From: an uncultured Pelagibacteraceae bacterium
GTDB lineage: Bacteria; Pseudomonadota; Alphaproteobacteria; Pelagibacterales; Pelagibacteraceae
NCBI GenBank assembly: GCA_902533585.1
Contig: CACAMG010000004.1
Span: forward strand, 1 to 44,091
Length of the DNA: 44,091 nucleotides
Reading direction: 5' to 3'
Shown here: one piece after another, positions 29,261 to 38,523 of the stretch
Position numbering within the stretch: position 1 is the stretch's first letter
Layout of the letters: each line of letters starts with the position of its first letter
Position numbers and translations under genes: made by a program
Notes under the pieces: generated by a model
What the model was told of the DNA's origin: nothing
The model's database searches: none
What the model saw: only the letters and a program-made list of their open reading frames with translations

Positions 29261-29807
29261 TTAATTTATGTTTGTTGATTATAGGTATAGCAGCGGCAGC
29301 AGTAAAAATTAGTGTTAAAGGCAAGATGCCCCATACTTTAAAATTTACCCAAAATTCTTCAGATTGTGTACGCCAAATTATTTCATTAAGTAAAGCCAAA
29401 CTGAAAAAAAAATATATCCATCTACTATTAAGAATTTTCCATCCCTCATCAGTCAATTTCATTGAATTACCTAACATTTTTTTTAACAAGGGTTCATCGG
29501 TAAAATACTTAGCAAATATTAAAGCAAGACCAAATAAAATATTAATTATTGTTGGTTTGATATAAATAAATATTGGATTATCAAAATAAATAGTAAGACC
29601 ACCAAATAATGTAATTAAGATTCCGCCTAATAGTGGAACCAAAGGAATTTTTTTTTCTAAAATCCAAACCACTGCTAATGCAATTATAGTTGCAATTATA
29701 AATGGAGGTATTGCTATTGTTAAATCTTTATCATTTTTGTAATAAAAACTGAAAAAAACTAAAAGAGGTCCAAAATCTGTGACAAATTTTATCAACGACT
29801 TATTCAC
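29253..29807 (-). CDS. Inner membrane-spanning protein YciB/IspZ (septation protein A family)
   Basis: LIKFVTDFGPLLVFFSFYYK...LTDEGWKILNSRWIYFFFSLALLNEIIWRT. Confidence 0.94.
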   Translation of the reverse strand: MNKSLIKFVTDFGPLLVFFSFYYKNDKDLTIAIPPFIIATIIALAVVWILEKKIPLVPLLGGILITLFGGLTIYFDNPIFIYIKPTIINILFGLALIFAKYFTDEPLLKKMLGNSMKLTDEGWKILNSRWIYFFFSLALLNEIIWRTQSEEFWVNFKVWGILPLTLIFTAAAAIPIINKHKLNE

Positions 29808-29885
29808 AGAATCATATTAACAGATTAAATTAACAATGAAATTTTTTTATTGATTTTTTTATTTAAATATTCATACTTAATAACA

Positions 29886-30206
29886 GTGAGCATTCAAAAA
29901 GCAAAATTTTCAATCGGAGATGTTGTAAAGCATAAACACTTTGACTTTAGAGGTGTAATTTATGATGTTGATTTTGAATTTAATAATTCTGAAGAATGGT
30001 ATCAATCTATACCTAAAAATGTGAGACCAAGAAAAGACCAACCTTTTTATCATTTGCTTGCAGAGAATGATGACGTTACTTATGAGGCATATGTATCTGA
30101 GCAAAATCTTTTGAGTGACGATTCTGACGAACCAATAAAACATCCTTTAATTAACGAAATTTTTTCGGGAAAAAAAGGATCTAGTTACTTTAAGCTTTCA
30201 AATTAG
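29886..30206 (+). CDS. hspQ: Heat shock protein HspQ / YccV-like hemimethylated-DNA-binding family
   Basis: AKFSIGDVVKHKHFDFRGVIYDVDFEFNNSEEWYQSIPKNVRPRKDQPFYHLLAE; GTG start at 29886 preferred over the ORF-track start. Confidence 0.88.
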   Translation: MSIQKAKFSIGDVVKHKHFDFRGVIYDVDFEFNNSEEWYQSIPKNVRPRKDQPFYHLLAENDDVTYEAYVSEQNLLSDDSDEPIKHPLINEIFSGKKGSSYFKLSN

Positions 30207-30244
30207 AAGTCGCGACAATATTTAAACACAATTTATTCAAATCT

Positions 30245-30273
30245 TAGACATAAGTATCCTTTATATATTTAAT
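30245..30273 (+). promoter_or_regulatory. Putative sigma70-like promoter between hspQ and ccmC
   Basis: TAGACA (30245-30250), 17-nt spacer, TTTAAT (30268-30273); each box 5/6 match to consensus. Confidence 0.5.
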
Positions 30274-30274
30274 T

Positions 30275-30328
30275 AAACCAAGGACACCTTATCATTCCTT
30301 AATTTATCTCCCTCAGTGTCCTTGGTTT
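30275..30328. other. 13-bp perfect inverted repeat (hairpin or dyad operator)
   Basis: AAACCAAGGACAC (30275-30287) and GTGTCCTTGGTTT (30316-30328) separated by 28 nt. Confidence 0.9.
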
Positions 30329-30371
30329 GATTTCCTTTAAAATAAAATAATTTAATATATAAAATTCCTAA

Positions 30372-31079
30372 ATGTTAAATTACTTCGATCCAAATAAAAT
30401 TTTTGCTTTTACTTCAAGGGCTCCCAAATATGTATTTTTTATTTTTGTAATAACATTAACCGTAGGTTTATTAGAAGCTTTAGTATTGTCTCCAGAAGAT
30501 TATATTCAAAGTGATTCAGTAAGAATAATGTATGTACATGTTCCCTCGGCCTGGATATCTCTTGGAATTTTTACATTAATTGCAATTTTATCTTTTGGTA
30601 GTTTATTTTTTAAAAATAAAAATTTTCCTATTATATCAAAAAGTTTAGCTCCATCTGGTTTAGTTTTTAATATCATAGCATTAGTAACTGGTTCTATCTG
30701 GGGAAAGCCCACTTGGGGCACCTGGTGGGCTTGGGATGCAAGAATAACTTCAATGTTAATATTAGCATTTTTTTATTTAATATATATTTTAGCGTGGAGA
30801 GTTTTTGAAAAAGAAGAAATAAAAATTAAAGTTTCATCAATTATTGCTATATTAGGTTTAGTCAATATTCCAATAATTAAATATTCAGTTGATTGGTGGT
30901 CAACTTTACATCAACCTTCATCCGTAAATTTACTAAGTAAAACTTCGATTGATCAATCAATGTTGGTTCCTCTAGCTATTATGACTGCGGCATTTGCACT
31001 TTTTTCATTTTTGATATTTTTAATGAAATATAATACAGAATTGATAAAACTAAAAAATAAAGGACTAGATAGACTATGA
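30372..31079 (+). CDS. ccmC: Cytochrome c biogenesis heme exporter protein CcmC
   Basis: MYVHVPSAWISLG...WGKPTWGTWWAWDARITSMLIL WWD-type motif. Confidence 0.96.
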   Translation: MLNYFDPNKIFAFTSRAPKYVFFIFVITLTVGLLEALVLSPEDYIQSDSVRIMYVHVPSAWISLGIFTLIAILSFGSLFFKNKNFPIISKSLAPSGLVFNIIALVTGSIWGKPTWGTWWAWDARITSMLILAFFYLIYILAWRVFEKEEIKIKVSSIIAILGLVNIPIIKYSVDWWSTLHQPSSVNLLSKTSIDQSMLVPLAIMTAAFALFSFLIFLMKYNTELIKLKNKGLDRL

Positions 31080-31096
31080 TTAAAGAGATTGTTTTA

Positions 31097-31309
31097 ATGA
31101 ATGGATATGGAATATACGTTTTGTCTGCTTTTTCATTTACATTGATTAGTTTTGCAGTTTTATATTTAACTATTAAGTTTCAGTTGGTTAGGGAACAAAT
31201 AAAGTTTAATAGGAAGTTTGCTAATTTAACTTCAGAAAAAATTGAATCTGCTAAAAAACAAAAATTATACAGAGAAATTATAATAAACACCTCTACATCT
31301 AAAATCTAA
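31097..31309 (+). CDS. ccmD: Heme exporter protein CcmD-like
   Basis: Small single-TM protein MNGYGIYVLSAFSFTLISFAVLYL between ccmC and ccmE. Confidence 0.8.
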   Translation: MNGYGIYVLSAFSFTLISFAVLYLTIKFQLVREQIKFNRKFANLTSEKIESAKKQKLYREIIINTSTSKI

Positions 31310-31324
31310 CTTTAAATTACATTC

Positions 31325-31741
31325 ATGGTAAGAAAAGTTAAATTAAGGATACTGTTTTTATCATTCATTTTTGCTACAGTTGTTCTTACAATTTTTTTGA
31401 TTTTAAAAACTTTTGAAGAAAATGTTGTATATTTTATTTCGCCAACAGAAATAAAAAGTCTTACAGAATTAGATAATAAAAAGTTAAGAGTTGGGGGAAT
31501 GGTGAAAAAAGGTTCTATTTTAACTACACAAAATAAAATTGATTTTATAATAACTGATTTTAAAAATGAAATAAAGGTGACTTATTCCGGGTCAGTTCCA
31601 AATTTATTTTCAGAAGGAAAAGGTGTAGTTGCAGAAGGTTATTTAAAAGACCTCAATTCTTTTAAAGCAAGTAAAATTTTGGCCAAGCATGATGAAAATT
31701 ATATGCCACCCGAAGTATTGAGAGCCTTGGAGGATAAATAA
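31325..31741 (+). CDS. ccmE: Cytochrome c maturation protein CcmE (heme chaperone)
   Basis: [12 protein letters not shown]...[23 protein letters not shown]...[14 protein letters not shown]. Confidence 0.97.
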   Translation: MVRKVKLRILFLSFIFATVVLTIFLILKTFEENVVYFISPTEIKSLTELDNKKLRVGGMVKKGSILTTQNKIDFIITDFKNEIKVTYSGSVPNLFSEGKGVVAEGYLKDLNSFKASKILAKHDENYMPPEVLRALEDK

Positions 31742-31742
31742 A

Positions 31743-33620
31743 TTGTTATTTAGTAATGTTGGACATTATTCACTTATTTTTGGCTTAATAATTTCCGTAA
31801 TTTTAATACTTCATTCAATAAAAAGATTAAACGATAATAATATTATATTAGGTAAAAAAATATTTTATTTACTTTTTTCACAGTTTTTTACTGTGGTATT
31901 AAGCTTAATTTTTTTAATTTATTCATTTGTTATTTCTGATTTTAGTAACCAAACAGTTTATAATAACTCTCATTCCACAAAACCTCTTTTCTATAAAATT
32001 TCTGGCACATGGGGAAATCATGAAGGAAGTTTGCTTCTCTGGATGTTCGTACTTACTTTATTTATATTTATTTTTTTTATAAAATCTAAAAATCAACCTA
32101 AAAATTACAGATTACTTACCATAACATTTCAACAAATAATTATTATTGGTTTTTTTTTATTTTTATTACTTACTTCAAATCCATTTAATTATTTATATCC
32201 TGTACCAAAAGAAGGACTTGGTTTAAACCCAATCTTACAAGATCCTGCTTTAGCAATACATCCTCCTTTTTTGTATTTGGGTTATGTTGGATCATCAATA
32301 ATTTTTTCATCTTCACTCGCAGCATTGATACAAAACAATGTAAATAAAGAATGGGCTGTACACATTAAAAAATGGATTCTTTCCACTTGGATTTTTTTGA
32401 CCCTAGGAATCATGTTGGGTTCTATTTGGGCATATTATGAATTGGGATGGGGTGGATTTTGGTTTTGGGATCCAGTTGAGAATGTATCTTTAATGCCATG
32501 GATCTGTTTAACTGCATTACTTCATACGATTGTTGTATTAGAAAAAAAGTCTATTTTGAAAACATGGATTTTAATTCTTTCTATATCAACTTTTACTCTA
32601 AGCATGAGTGGAACTTTCCTTGTAAGATCTGGGATTTTAAATTCAGTTCATACATTTGCAAATGATCCAGGCAGAGGAGTATTTATTTTAGTTTTTTTAC
32701 TTGCACTTGTTCTTTTAGCAATAGTAATCTTTTTTTTATACCAAGATAAAAACATTAAAGTTGAAAAAAAAATTTTTTGGATGAGCAAGGAAACAGTTAT
32801 TTTAATTAATAATTGGTTTATGATGTACTTTTTGTCTGTAATACTAGTTGGAACTTTATATCCTTTATTTTTAGAGGTTTTAACAAATAATAAAATATCA
32901 GTTGGTCCACCTTTTTATCACAAATTGATTCTTCCATTTTTAGTTCCTTTTATGTTTTTAATGGCAATTGGTCCAAATTTAAAATGGACAAAACATAATT
33001 TTAATAAAATAAATTACCAACAAATTCTTTTGTTGATTGTTGCTTTAATAATTTCTTTTTTGATAGCTAATTTAAATGGTGTTAACTTATTATTTGTAAC
33101 AGTTGTTATCGCTTTTGGTTTCTATTTGTTTTTTGTAACTTTAAAAGATTTTTTTGAGAAAAAATATAATATTTCTCAAAAATTAGCTCATTTTGCTTTT
33201 AGTTTTTTTATTTTGAGCGTTTTGTTCAATGGTATTTTTTCAACTGAATTTTCAGCTAACATGAAAATCGGAGATAAAATTCATTTTGATGAAGGGATAA
33301 TAAAATTTAAAAAAATAGAAACTTACAATAATAAAAATTACAAATCACTTGTAGGTAGTTTTGAAATTCAAGATAAAAAAAATAATTTAATAAATTTAAA
33401 TCCAGAGATTAGAATTTATAATCAGCCATCAATTCTTACAAGTGAAGCTGATATTAAAACTTCATTTTTTTATGATAAATTTTTAGTTTTTAATATATTA
33501 AAGGATGATAATTTTTTTAATGTTAGATATCAAATTAAACCATTTATGTTATGGATTTGGATTTCAATATTATTGTTGGCGACTAGCGGATTGGTTAGTT
33601 TTATAAAAAAAATTAAATGA
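31743..33620 (+). CDS. ccmF: Heme lyase subunit CcmF
   Basis: TTG start; GTWGNHEGSLLLW, WGGFWFWDPVENVSLMPW, GTFLVRSGILNSVHTFA. Confidence 0.98.
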   Translation: MLFSNVGHYSLIFGLIISVILILHSIKRLNDNNIILGKKIFYLLFSQFFTVVLSLIFLIYSFVISDFSNQTVYNNSHSTKPLFYKISGTWGNHEGSLLLWMFVLTLFIFIFFIKSKNQPKNYRLLTITFQQIIIIGFFLFLLLTSNPFNYLYPVPKEGLGLNPILQDPALAIHPPFLYLGYVGSSIIFSSSLAALIQNNVNKEWAVHIKKWILSTWIFLTLGIMLGSIWAYYELGWGGFWFWDPVENVSLMPWICLTALLHTIVVLEKKSILKTWILILSISTFTLSMSGTFLVRSGILNSVHTFANDPGRGVFILVFLLALVLLAIVIFFLYQDKNIKVEKKIFWMSKETVILINNWFMMYFLSVILVGTLYPLFLEVLTNNKISVGPPFYHKLILPFLVPFMFLMAIGPNLKWTKHNFNKINYQQILLLIVALIISFLIANLNGVNLLFVTVVIAFGFYLFFVTLKDFFEKKYNISQKLAHFAFSFFILSVLFNGIFSTEFSANMKIGDKIHFDEGIIKFKKIETYNNKNYKSLVGSFEIQDKKNNLINLNPEIRIYNQPSILTSEADIKTSFFYDKFLVFNILKDDNFFNVRYQIKPFMLWIWISILLLATSGLVSFIKKIK

Positions 33621-34141
33621 AAAAAAACATTACATATATATTAATATTTTTTTTAAGTTTTTTTATTATTTTTATTCTATATAAATCTTTAAACAAAGAG
33701 AATGTCTATATTCCAGAGAAAGTTTTAAATGAAAAAATAAGCAATTTTTCGAGTAAAGATTTATTTACTGAAAATATAATAAATTCAGAGGATTTTATTT
33801 TAAAAAATAAATATAGCCTAATAAATATTTGGGCTTCATGGTGCCTTCCTTGTAGAGCTGAACATGAAATATTAATGGAAATAAGCAAAGATGATAGTAT
33901 TTTTTTAATTGGTATAAACTACAAAGAAAGAAGTGTTAATGCTAAAAGTTTTTTACATAAAGTAGGTGATCCTTTTGATATAATTTTTACTGATAAAGAT
34001 GGAACTTTGTCCATAAATCTTGGTGCATTTGGCGTACCAGAAACGTATATTGTTAATAGTGATCAAGAAATTATAAAAAGATATATAGGAACTTTATCTA
34101 AAAAACAATTTCAAGAAATTAAAAAAATAATTAATAAATGA
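33617..34141 (+). CDS. ccmG: Thiol:disulfide interchange protein CcmG/DsbE
   Basis: Thioredoxin motif WASWCLPCRAEHEIL...GVPETYIVNSDQEI. Confidence 0.96.
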   Translation: MKKNITYILIFFLSFFIIFILYKSLNKENVYIPEKVLNEKISNFSSKDLFTENIINSEDFILKNKYSLINIWASWCLPCRAEHEILMEISKDDSIFLIGINYKERSVNAKSFLHKVGDPFDIIFTDKDGTLSINLGAFGVPETYIVNSDQEIIKRYIGTLSKKQFQEIKKIINK

Positions 34142-34506
34142 AAATAATTAAATTTTTGTTAATAGTAGTTTTTTTCTCAATAACTCTTCAAAATTACTTG
34201 TTTGGAAAAGAAAATAAGTTAACAGTCGAAAAAATTTCAAAAAATTTAAGATGTTTAATTTGTCAAGGACAATCAGTTTATGATTCTCAATCAGATTTTG
34301 CAAATAGTGTAAAAATTATAATTAAAAAAAAAATAGAACAAGGAAAATCAGAAAATGAAATATATGAATTTTTTACCAATAAATATGGAGAGTGGATTGT
34401 TTATGATCCAAAATTGAACATTCAAACAGTAATATTATGGATATTTCCTTTAATTTTATTCATATTTGGAGGACTTTTAATTATCAGAAAAGTATTTATA
34501 AATTAG
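34138..34506 (+). CDS. ccmH: Cytochrome c-type biogenesis protein CcmH
   Basis: LRCLICQGQSVYDSQSDFANSVKIIIKKKIEQGKSENEIYEFFTNKYGEWI. Confidence 0.96.
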   Translation: MKIIKFLLIVVFFSITLQNYLFGKENKLTVEKISKNLRCLICQGQSVYDSQSDFANSVKIIIKKKIEQGKSENEIYEFFTNKYGEWIVYDPKLNIQTVILWIFPLILFIFGGLLIIRKVFIN

Positions 34507-34537
34507 AAAGAAAAAGAAGTATAATATTTAAATATTT

Positions 34538-35065
34538 ATGAAAAATACCTTAAATAAAATAAATGTTCTTGGAGCGTTTATATTTTTTTTATTATTGGTT
34601 TTTCCTGCTAAAGGAGATGAAAATAAACAACAATTTAACGAACATGAGTTAAATTTTTATTCAGGAATGTTTGATTTTAGTGACGATGGAAAAAGAGCAA
34701 CACTTTTTGGAATTCAGCATCAAAATGAAAGCCTTACGAGAGATAGTTTTTTAGGAACAATCTCACCAGTTACTGGATTAATGTTCACAGCAGATAATGC
34801 TGGGTATATTTACACTGGAGTTCAAGCAGAATATAAAATTGGAAAGATTAATCTTATTCCAAGTTTTACTCCTGGTTTATATAGCGAAGGAGATGGAAAA
34901 GATTTAGGCTCTCCTATAGAATTTAAAAGTGAGGTTCAACTTTCTTTCGATCTTTTTCAGAATAGTGAGCTAGGTTTCTCATATAACCACATTTCAAATG
35001 CAAGCATAGGAGATAAAAACCCTGGTGCAAACAGTTATATGTTTAACTTTCTTCAAAAATTTTAA
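34538..35065 (+). CDS. Acyloxyacyl hydrolase / PagL-like lipid A 3-O-deacylase family protein
   Basis: Signal peptide; C-terminal LGFSYNHISNASIGDKNPGANSYMFNFLQKF (HxSNA...NPG) as in PagL-like beta-barrels. Confidence 0.78.
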   Translation: MKNTLNKINVLGAFIFFLLLVFPAKGDENKQQFNEHELNFYSGMFDFSDDGKRATLFGIQHQNESLTRDSFLGTISPVTGLMFTADNAGYIYTGVQAEYKIGKINLIPSFTPGLYSEGDGKDLGSPIEFKSEVQLSFDLFQNSELGFSYNHISNASIGDKNPGANSYMFNFLQKF

Positions 35066-35074
35066 TTTAATTTA

Positions 35075-36229
35075 ATGAATTTAGGCAATTGTCATAATTT
35101 TTATGACTTTAGGGAACTTGCAAAAAGGAAGTTACCTTCTCCAATTTTTCATTATATTGATGGCGCAGCTGATGATGAAATTACTTATAAAAGAAATACG
35201 AGTGCTTTCGATGATGTTGATTTAGTGCCCAATGTACTAAGAGGTGTTGAGAATATAGATCTTTCAACAACTATTTTTGGAAAAAAAATTGATCTTCCTT
35301 TATATTGTGCTCCAACTGCTCTTCAAAGGCTATTTCATTACGATGGAGAAAGAGCTGTAGGGAAGGCAGCCCAGAAATTTAATACAATGTTTGGAGTTTC
35401 AGCTTTATCAACAGTAAGTGTTGAAGAAATAGCCTCATTGATTGATACACCAAAAATGTTTCAGTTTTATTTTCATAAAGACAGAGGATTAAATGATGCT
35501 GTGATGGAAAGAGTTAAGGCAGCAAAATTTGATGTAATGGCTTTAACAGTTGATACTATTACAGGAGGGAATCGTGAGAGAGATTTAAGGACAGGATTTA
35601 CATCTCCACCAAAACTTACCTTATCAAGTTTATTTAGTTTTGCGGTAAAACCTATGTGGGGAATAAACTATTTAACTAAAGGAAAATTTGAACTTCCTCA
35701 TTTACAAGATCATGTTAGTGAAGGAACAAGTACTGCAGTTTCAATAGGAAATTATTTTTCTAACATGTTAGATCAATCTATGAATTGGAAAGATGCTGAA
35801 AAACTTTGCTCTCAATGGGGAGGACATTTTGCTTTAAAAGGAGTTATGAGCGTTGAAGACGCAAAGCGTGCTTTGGATATTGGATGCACAGGTATAATGG
35901 TTTCAAATCATGGTGGTAGGCAATTAGATGGATCAAGGTCCCCTTTTGATCAGTTAGCTGCAATTGTAGATGCCGTGGGAGATAAAATGGATGTTATTTG
36001 TGAAGGAGGAATTCAAAGAGGAACGCATGTGCTTAAAGCACTTTCGTTAGGTGCAAAAGCTTGCTCTGGGGGCAGATTATATCTTTATGCACTGGCAGGA
36101 GCTGGACAAGCAGGCGTTGAAAGAGCATTAAATCAGTATCGTGCAGAAATAGAGAGAGATATGAAACTTATGGGATGTACAAAAATAAGTGATTTAAACA
36201 GAAATAATTTAAGATTTAGAAAAAAATGA
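35075..36229 (+). CDS. FMN-dependent alpha-hydroxyacid dehydrogenase (LldD/GOX family), copy 1
   Basis: SPIFHYIDGAADDEITYKRN...APTALQRLFHYDGE...MVSNHGGRQLDGSRSPFDQL. Confidence 0.95.
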   Translation: MNLGNCHNFYDFRELAKRKLPSPIFHYIDGAADDEITYKRNTSAFDDVDLVPNVLRGVENIDLSTTIFGKKIDLPLYCAPTALQRLFHYDGERAVGKAAQKFNTMFGVSALSTVSVEEIASLIDTPKMFQFYFHKDRGLNDAVMERVKAAKFDVMALTVDTITGGNRERDLRTGFTSPPKLTLSSLFSFAVKPMWGINYLTKGKFELPHLQDHVSEGTSTAVSIGNYFSNMLDQSMNWKDAEKLCSQWGGHFALKGVMSVEDAKRALDIGCTGIMVSNHGGRQLDGSRSPFDQLAAIVDAVGDKMDVICEGGIQRGTHVLKALSLGAKACSGGRLYLYALAGAGQAGVERALNQYRAEIERDMKLMGCTKISDLNRNNLRFRKK

Positions 36230-37308
36230 ATTTAAAAGATTGTCATAATTTTGAAGACTTTAAAAAGTTAGCAAAAAAAAAATTACCTTCACCTATTTTT
36301 CACTATATTGATGGAGGATCAGATGATGAAGTTACACTGAATAGAAATACCGAAGCATTTAATGATTATGATTTAATACCAAATGTTTTAAACGATGTAT
36401 CAAATATAGATATGTCTACAACTGTTCTTGGAGAAAAAATTGATTTTCCATTATTTCCTTCAGCAACTGCAATGCATCGACTTTATCACCACGAAGGAGA
36501 AAGAGCTTCAGCGAGAGCGGTTGAAAAAATGGGGACAATTTTTGGCACTTCAACAATGGGAACCGTTAGTATTGAAGAAATTGGACAAATTAATAAAGGT
36601 CCAAAATCATTTCAACTTTATATTCATAAAGATAGAGGTCTTACAGACAATTTATTAGAAAGATGTAAAAAAGCTGGCTTTACCAGCTTGTGTTTAACTG
36701 TTGATACTGTGGTAGCTGGCAACAGAGAAAGAGACAGACGAACAGGATTTACTACTCCTCCAAAATTAACATTAGCTAATATTATTCACATGACCGAGAA
36801 AGGAAGTAGCATAGATAAATCTGTCATTGATTATATAAATGAACAATTTGATCCAGCTATGAATTGGAAAGATGCGGAGTATTGTGTAAAAAAATGGAAT
36901 GGGCCATTTGCCTTAAAAGGAGTTATGTCAGTTGAAGATGCAAAAAAAGCAATCGATATTGGATGTACAGCAGTAATAGTTTCTAATCATGGAGGAAGAC
37001 AACTAGATGGTTCAAGAGCACCTTTTGATCAACTTGCAGAAATTGTAGATGCAGTTGGAGATAAAATAGAAGTAATACTTGATGGGGGAGTAAGAAGAGG
37101 GACGCATGTTCTTAAAGCTTTAAGTTTAGGTGCTAAAGCATGTAGTTTTGGAAAAGGTTATTTATTTGCTTTAGCAGCCGGAGGACAGAAAGGTGTGGAA
37201 AAAATTTTAGCAAACATGAAAACAGAGATTAATCGCGATATGAAATTAATGGGGTGTAGAACTTTAAAAGAATTAAATAGATCTAAAATAATCCATAGAA
37301 GGAATTAA
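36226..37308 (+). CDS. FMN-dependent alpha-hydroxyacid dehydrogenase (LldD/GOX family), copy 2
   Basis: SPIFHYIDGGSDDEVTLNRN...VIVSNHGGRQLDGSRAPFDQL; tandem paralogue of the previous gene. Confidence 0.95.
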   Translation: MNLKDCHNFEDFKKLAKKKLPSPIFHYIDGGSDDEVTLNRNTEAFNDYDLIPNVLNDVSNIDMSTTVLGEKIDFPLFPSATAMHRLYHHEGERASARAVEKMGTIFGTSTMGTVSIEEIGQINKGPKSFQLYIHKDRGLTDNLLERCKKAGFTSLCLTVDTVVAGNRERDRRTGFTTPPKLTLANIIHMTEKGSSIDKSVIDYINEQFDPAMNWKDAEYCVKKWNGPFALKGVMSVEDAKKAIDIGCTAVIVSNHGGRQLDGSRAPFDQLAEIVDAVGDKIEVILDGGVRRGTHVLKALSLGAKACSFGKGYLFALAAGGQKGVEKILANMKTEINRDMKLMGCRTLKELNRSKIIHRRN

Positions 37309-37310
37309 TT

Positions 37311-38474
37311 GTGAAAATCGCAAAAAATGTAAATAATTTAGGAACAGAATTAGTTTATGACATTTTTTCAAAGACAAAAAAGCTAGAAGCGCAAGGTAAG
37401 AAAATCATTGATTTAAGTCTTGGTCAATCAGCAGAGAGTCCACCAGAACATGTTATTGAAGCAACAATAAAAGCTTTAAGAGAGGGAAATAACGGATATA
37501 CGGTTCCAAATGGAATATTAGAGTGCAGAGAAGCAGTAAGTAGAAAAATTCAGGAACTTTATAATGCGAAAATTTCTCCAGACAGAATATTTATAATGCC
37601 AGGAGGAAAACCAACAATGCATTATGCAATCTCTTTTTTTGGTGAACCTGGAACGGAAATTATTTATCCTGACCCTGGTTTTCCTATTTATGAGTCGATG
37701 ATTAAATATACAGGAGCAAAACCTGTTCCATATAACTTATCAGACAAAGATGATTTTAATATTAATGTTGAAAAAATACTTTCATTAATAAATGATAAAA
37801 CAAGATTATTTATTATAAATAATCCACATAATCCAACAGGAAGTTTTGCTGATAAGTCTGTTATTGATAAGTTAGCATCTGGTTTGCTGAAATTTCCAAA
37901 TGTAGCAATTTTAAGTGATGAAATTTATGGAAGGTTAATATTTGAAAAAAAAGAATTTCCTTCATTTTTTAACTATCCAGATCTTTATGAAAGATTAATT
38001 GTTTTAGATGGTTGGAGTAAAACATACGCTATGACAGGATGGAGATTAGGATGGGGGGTATGGCCAGAAAAATTATTGAATAAAATGTTTAAATTTTGTG
38101 TAAATAATCATTCCTGTGTTAATGCAGCAATTCAGTATGGTGCCATTGCTGCTTTAGACGGACCAGATGAAAGCATAAATAATATGGTTAATAAATTTAT
38201 TAAAAGAAAAAATTTAATGTGTGACGGTTTAAAAAAAATTGATGGAATTAAATTTGTTGAAGCAAAATCTGGTTTTTTCATTTTTCCAAATGTAAAAGAA
38301 ACTGGAATGAATGGAGATGAATTTGCAAAAAAATGTCTAAATGAAGCTGGTGTAGCTTTAATCCAGGGTACTGCTTTTGGTAAGTTTTCATTAGATAATG
38401 TAAGAATTAATTTTACAACTTCAGAAGAAAATATCTCTCAAGCATTAGAAAATATCAAAAAAATGCTAAACTAA
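37311..38474 (+). CDS. PLP-dependent class I/II aminotransferase
   Basis: GTG start; IDLSLGQSAESPPEHVIEATIKAL...NNPHNPTGSFADKSVI...LDGWSKTYAMTGWRLGW. Confidence 0.94.
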   Translation: MKIAKNVNNLGTELVYDIFSKTKKLEAQGKKIIDLSLGQSAESPPEHVIEATIKALREGNNGYTVPNGILECREAVSRKIQELYNAKISPDRIFIMPGGKPTMHYAISFFGEPGTEIIYPDPGFPIYESMIKYTGAKPVPYNLSDKDDFNINVEKILSLINDKTRLFIINNPHNPTGSFADKSVIDKLASGLLKFPNVAILSDEIYGRLIFEKKEFPSFFNYPDLYERLIVLDGWSKTYAMTGWRLGWGVWPEKLLNKMFKFCVNNHSCVNAAIQYGAIAALDGPDESINNMVNKFIKRKNLMCDGLKKIDGIKFVEAKSGFFIFPNVKETGMNGDEFAKKCLNEAGVALIQGTAFGKFSLDNVRINFTTSEENISQALENIKKMLN

Positions 38475-38523
38475 TTTTTGTGTATTTTACTATATAATTT
38501 CTATATTATCTTAAAAAAAAAAT

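Noticed and set aside
30284-30312. Possible tiny minus-strand peptide (ATG in the hairpin loop, MIRCPWFN) at the hspQ-ccmC inverted repeat
   Set aside because: Eight codons, poorly placed ribosome-binding site, easily explained by chance; only the inverted repeat itself is robust.
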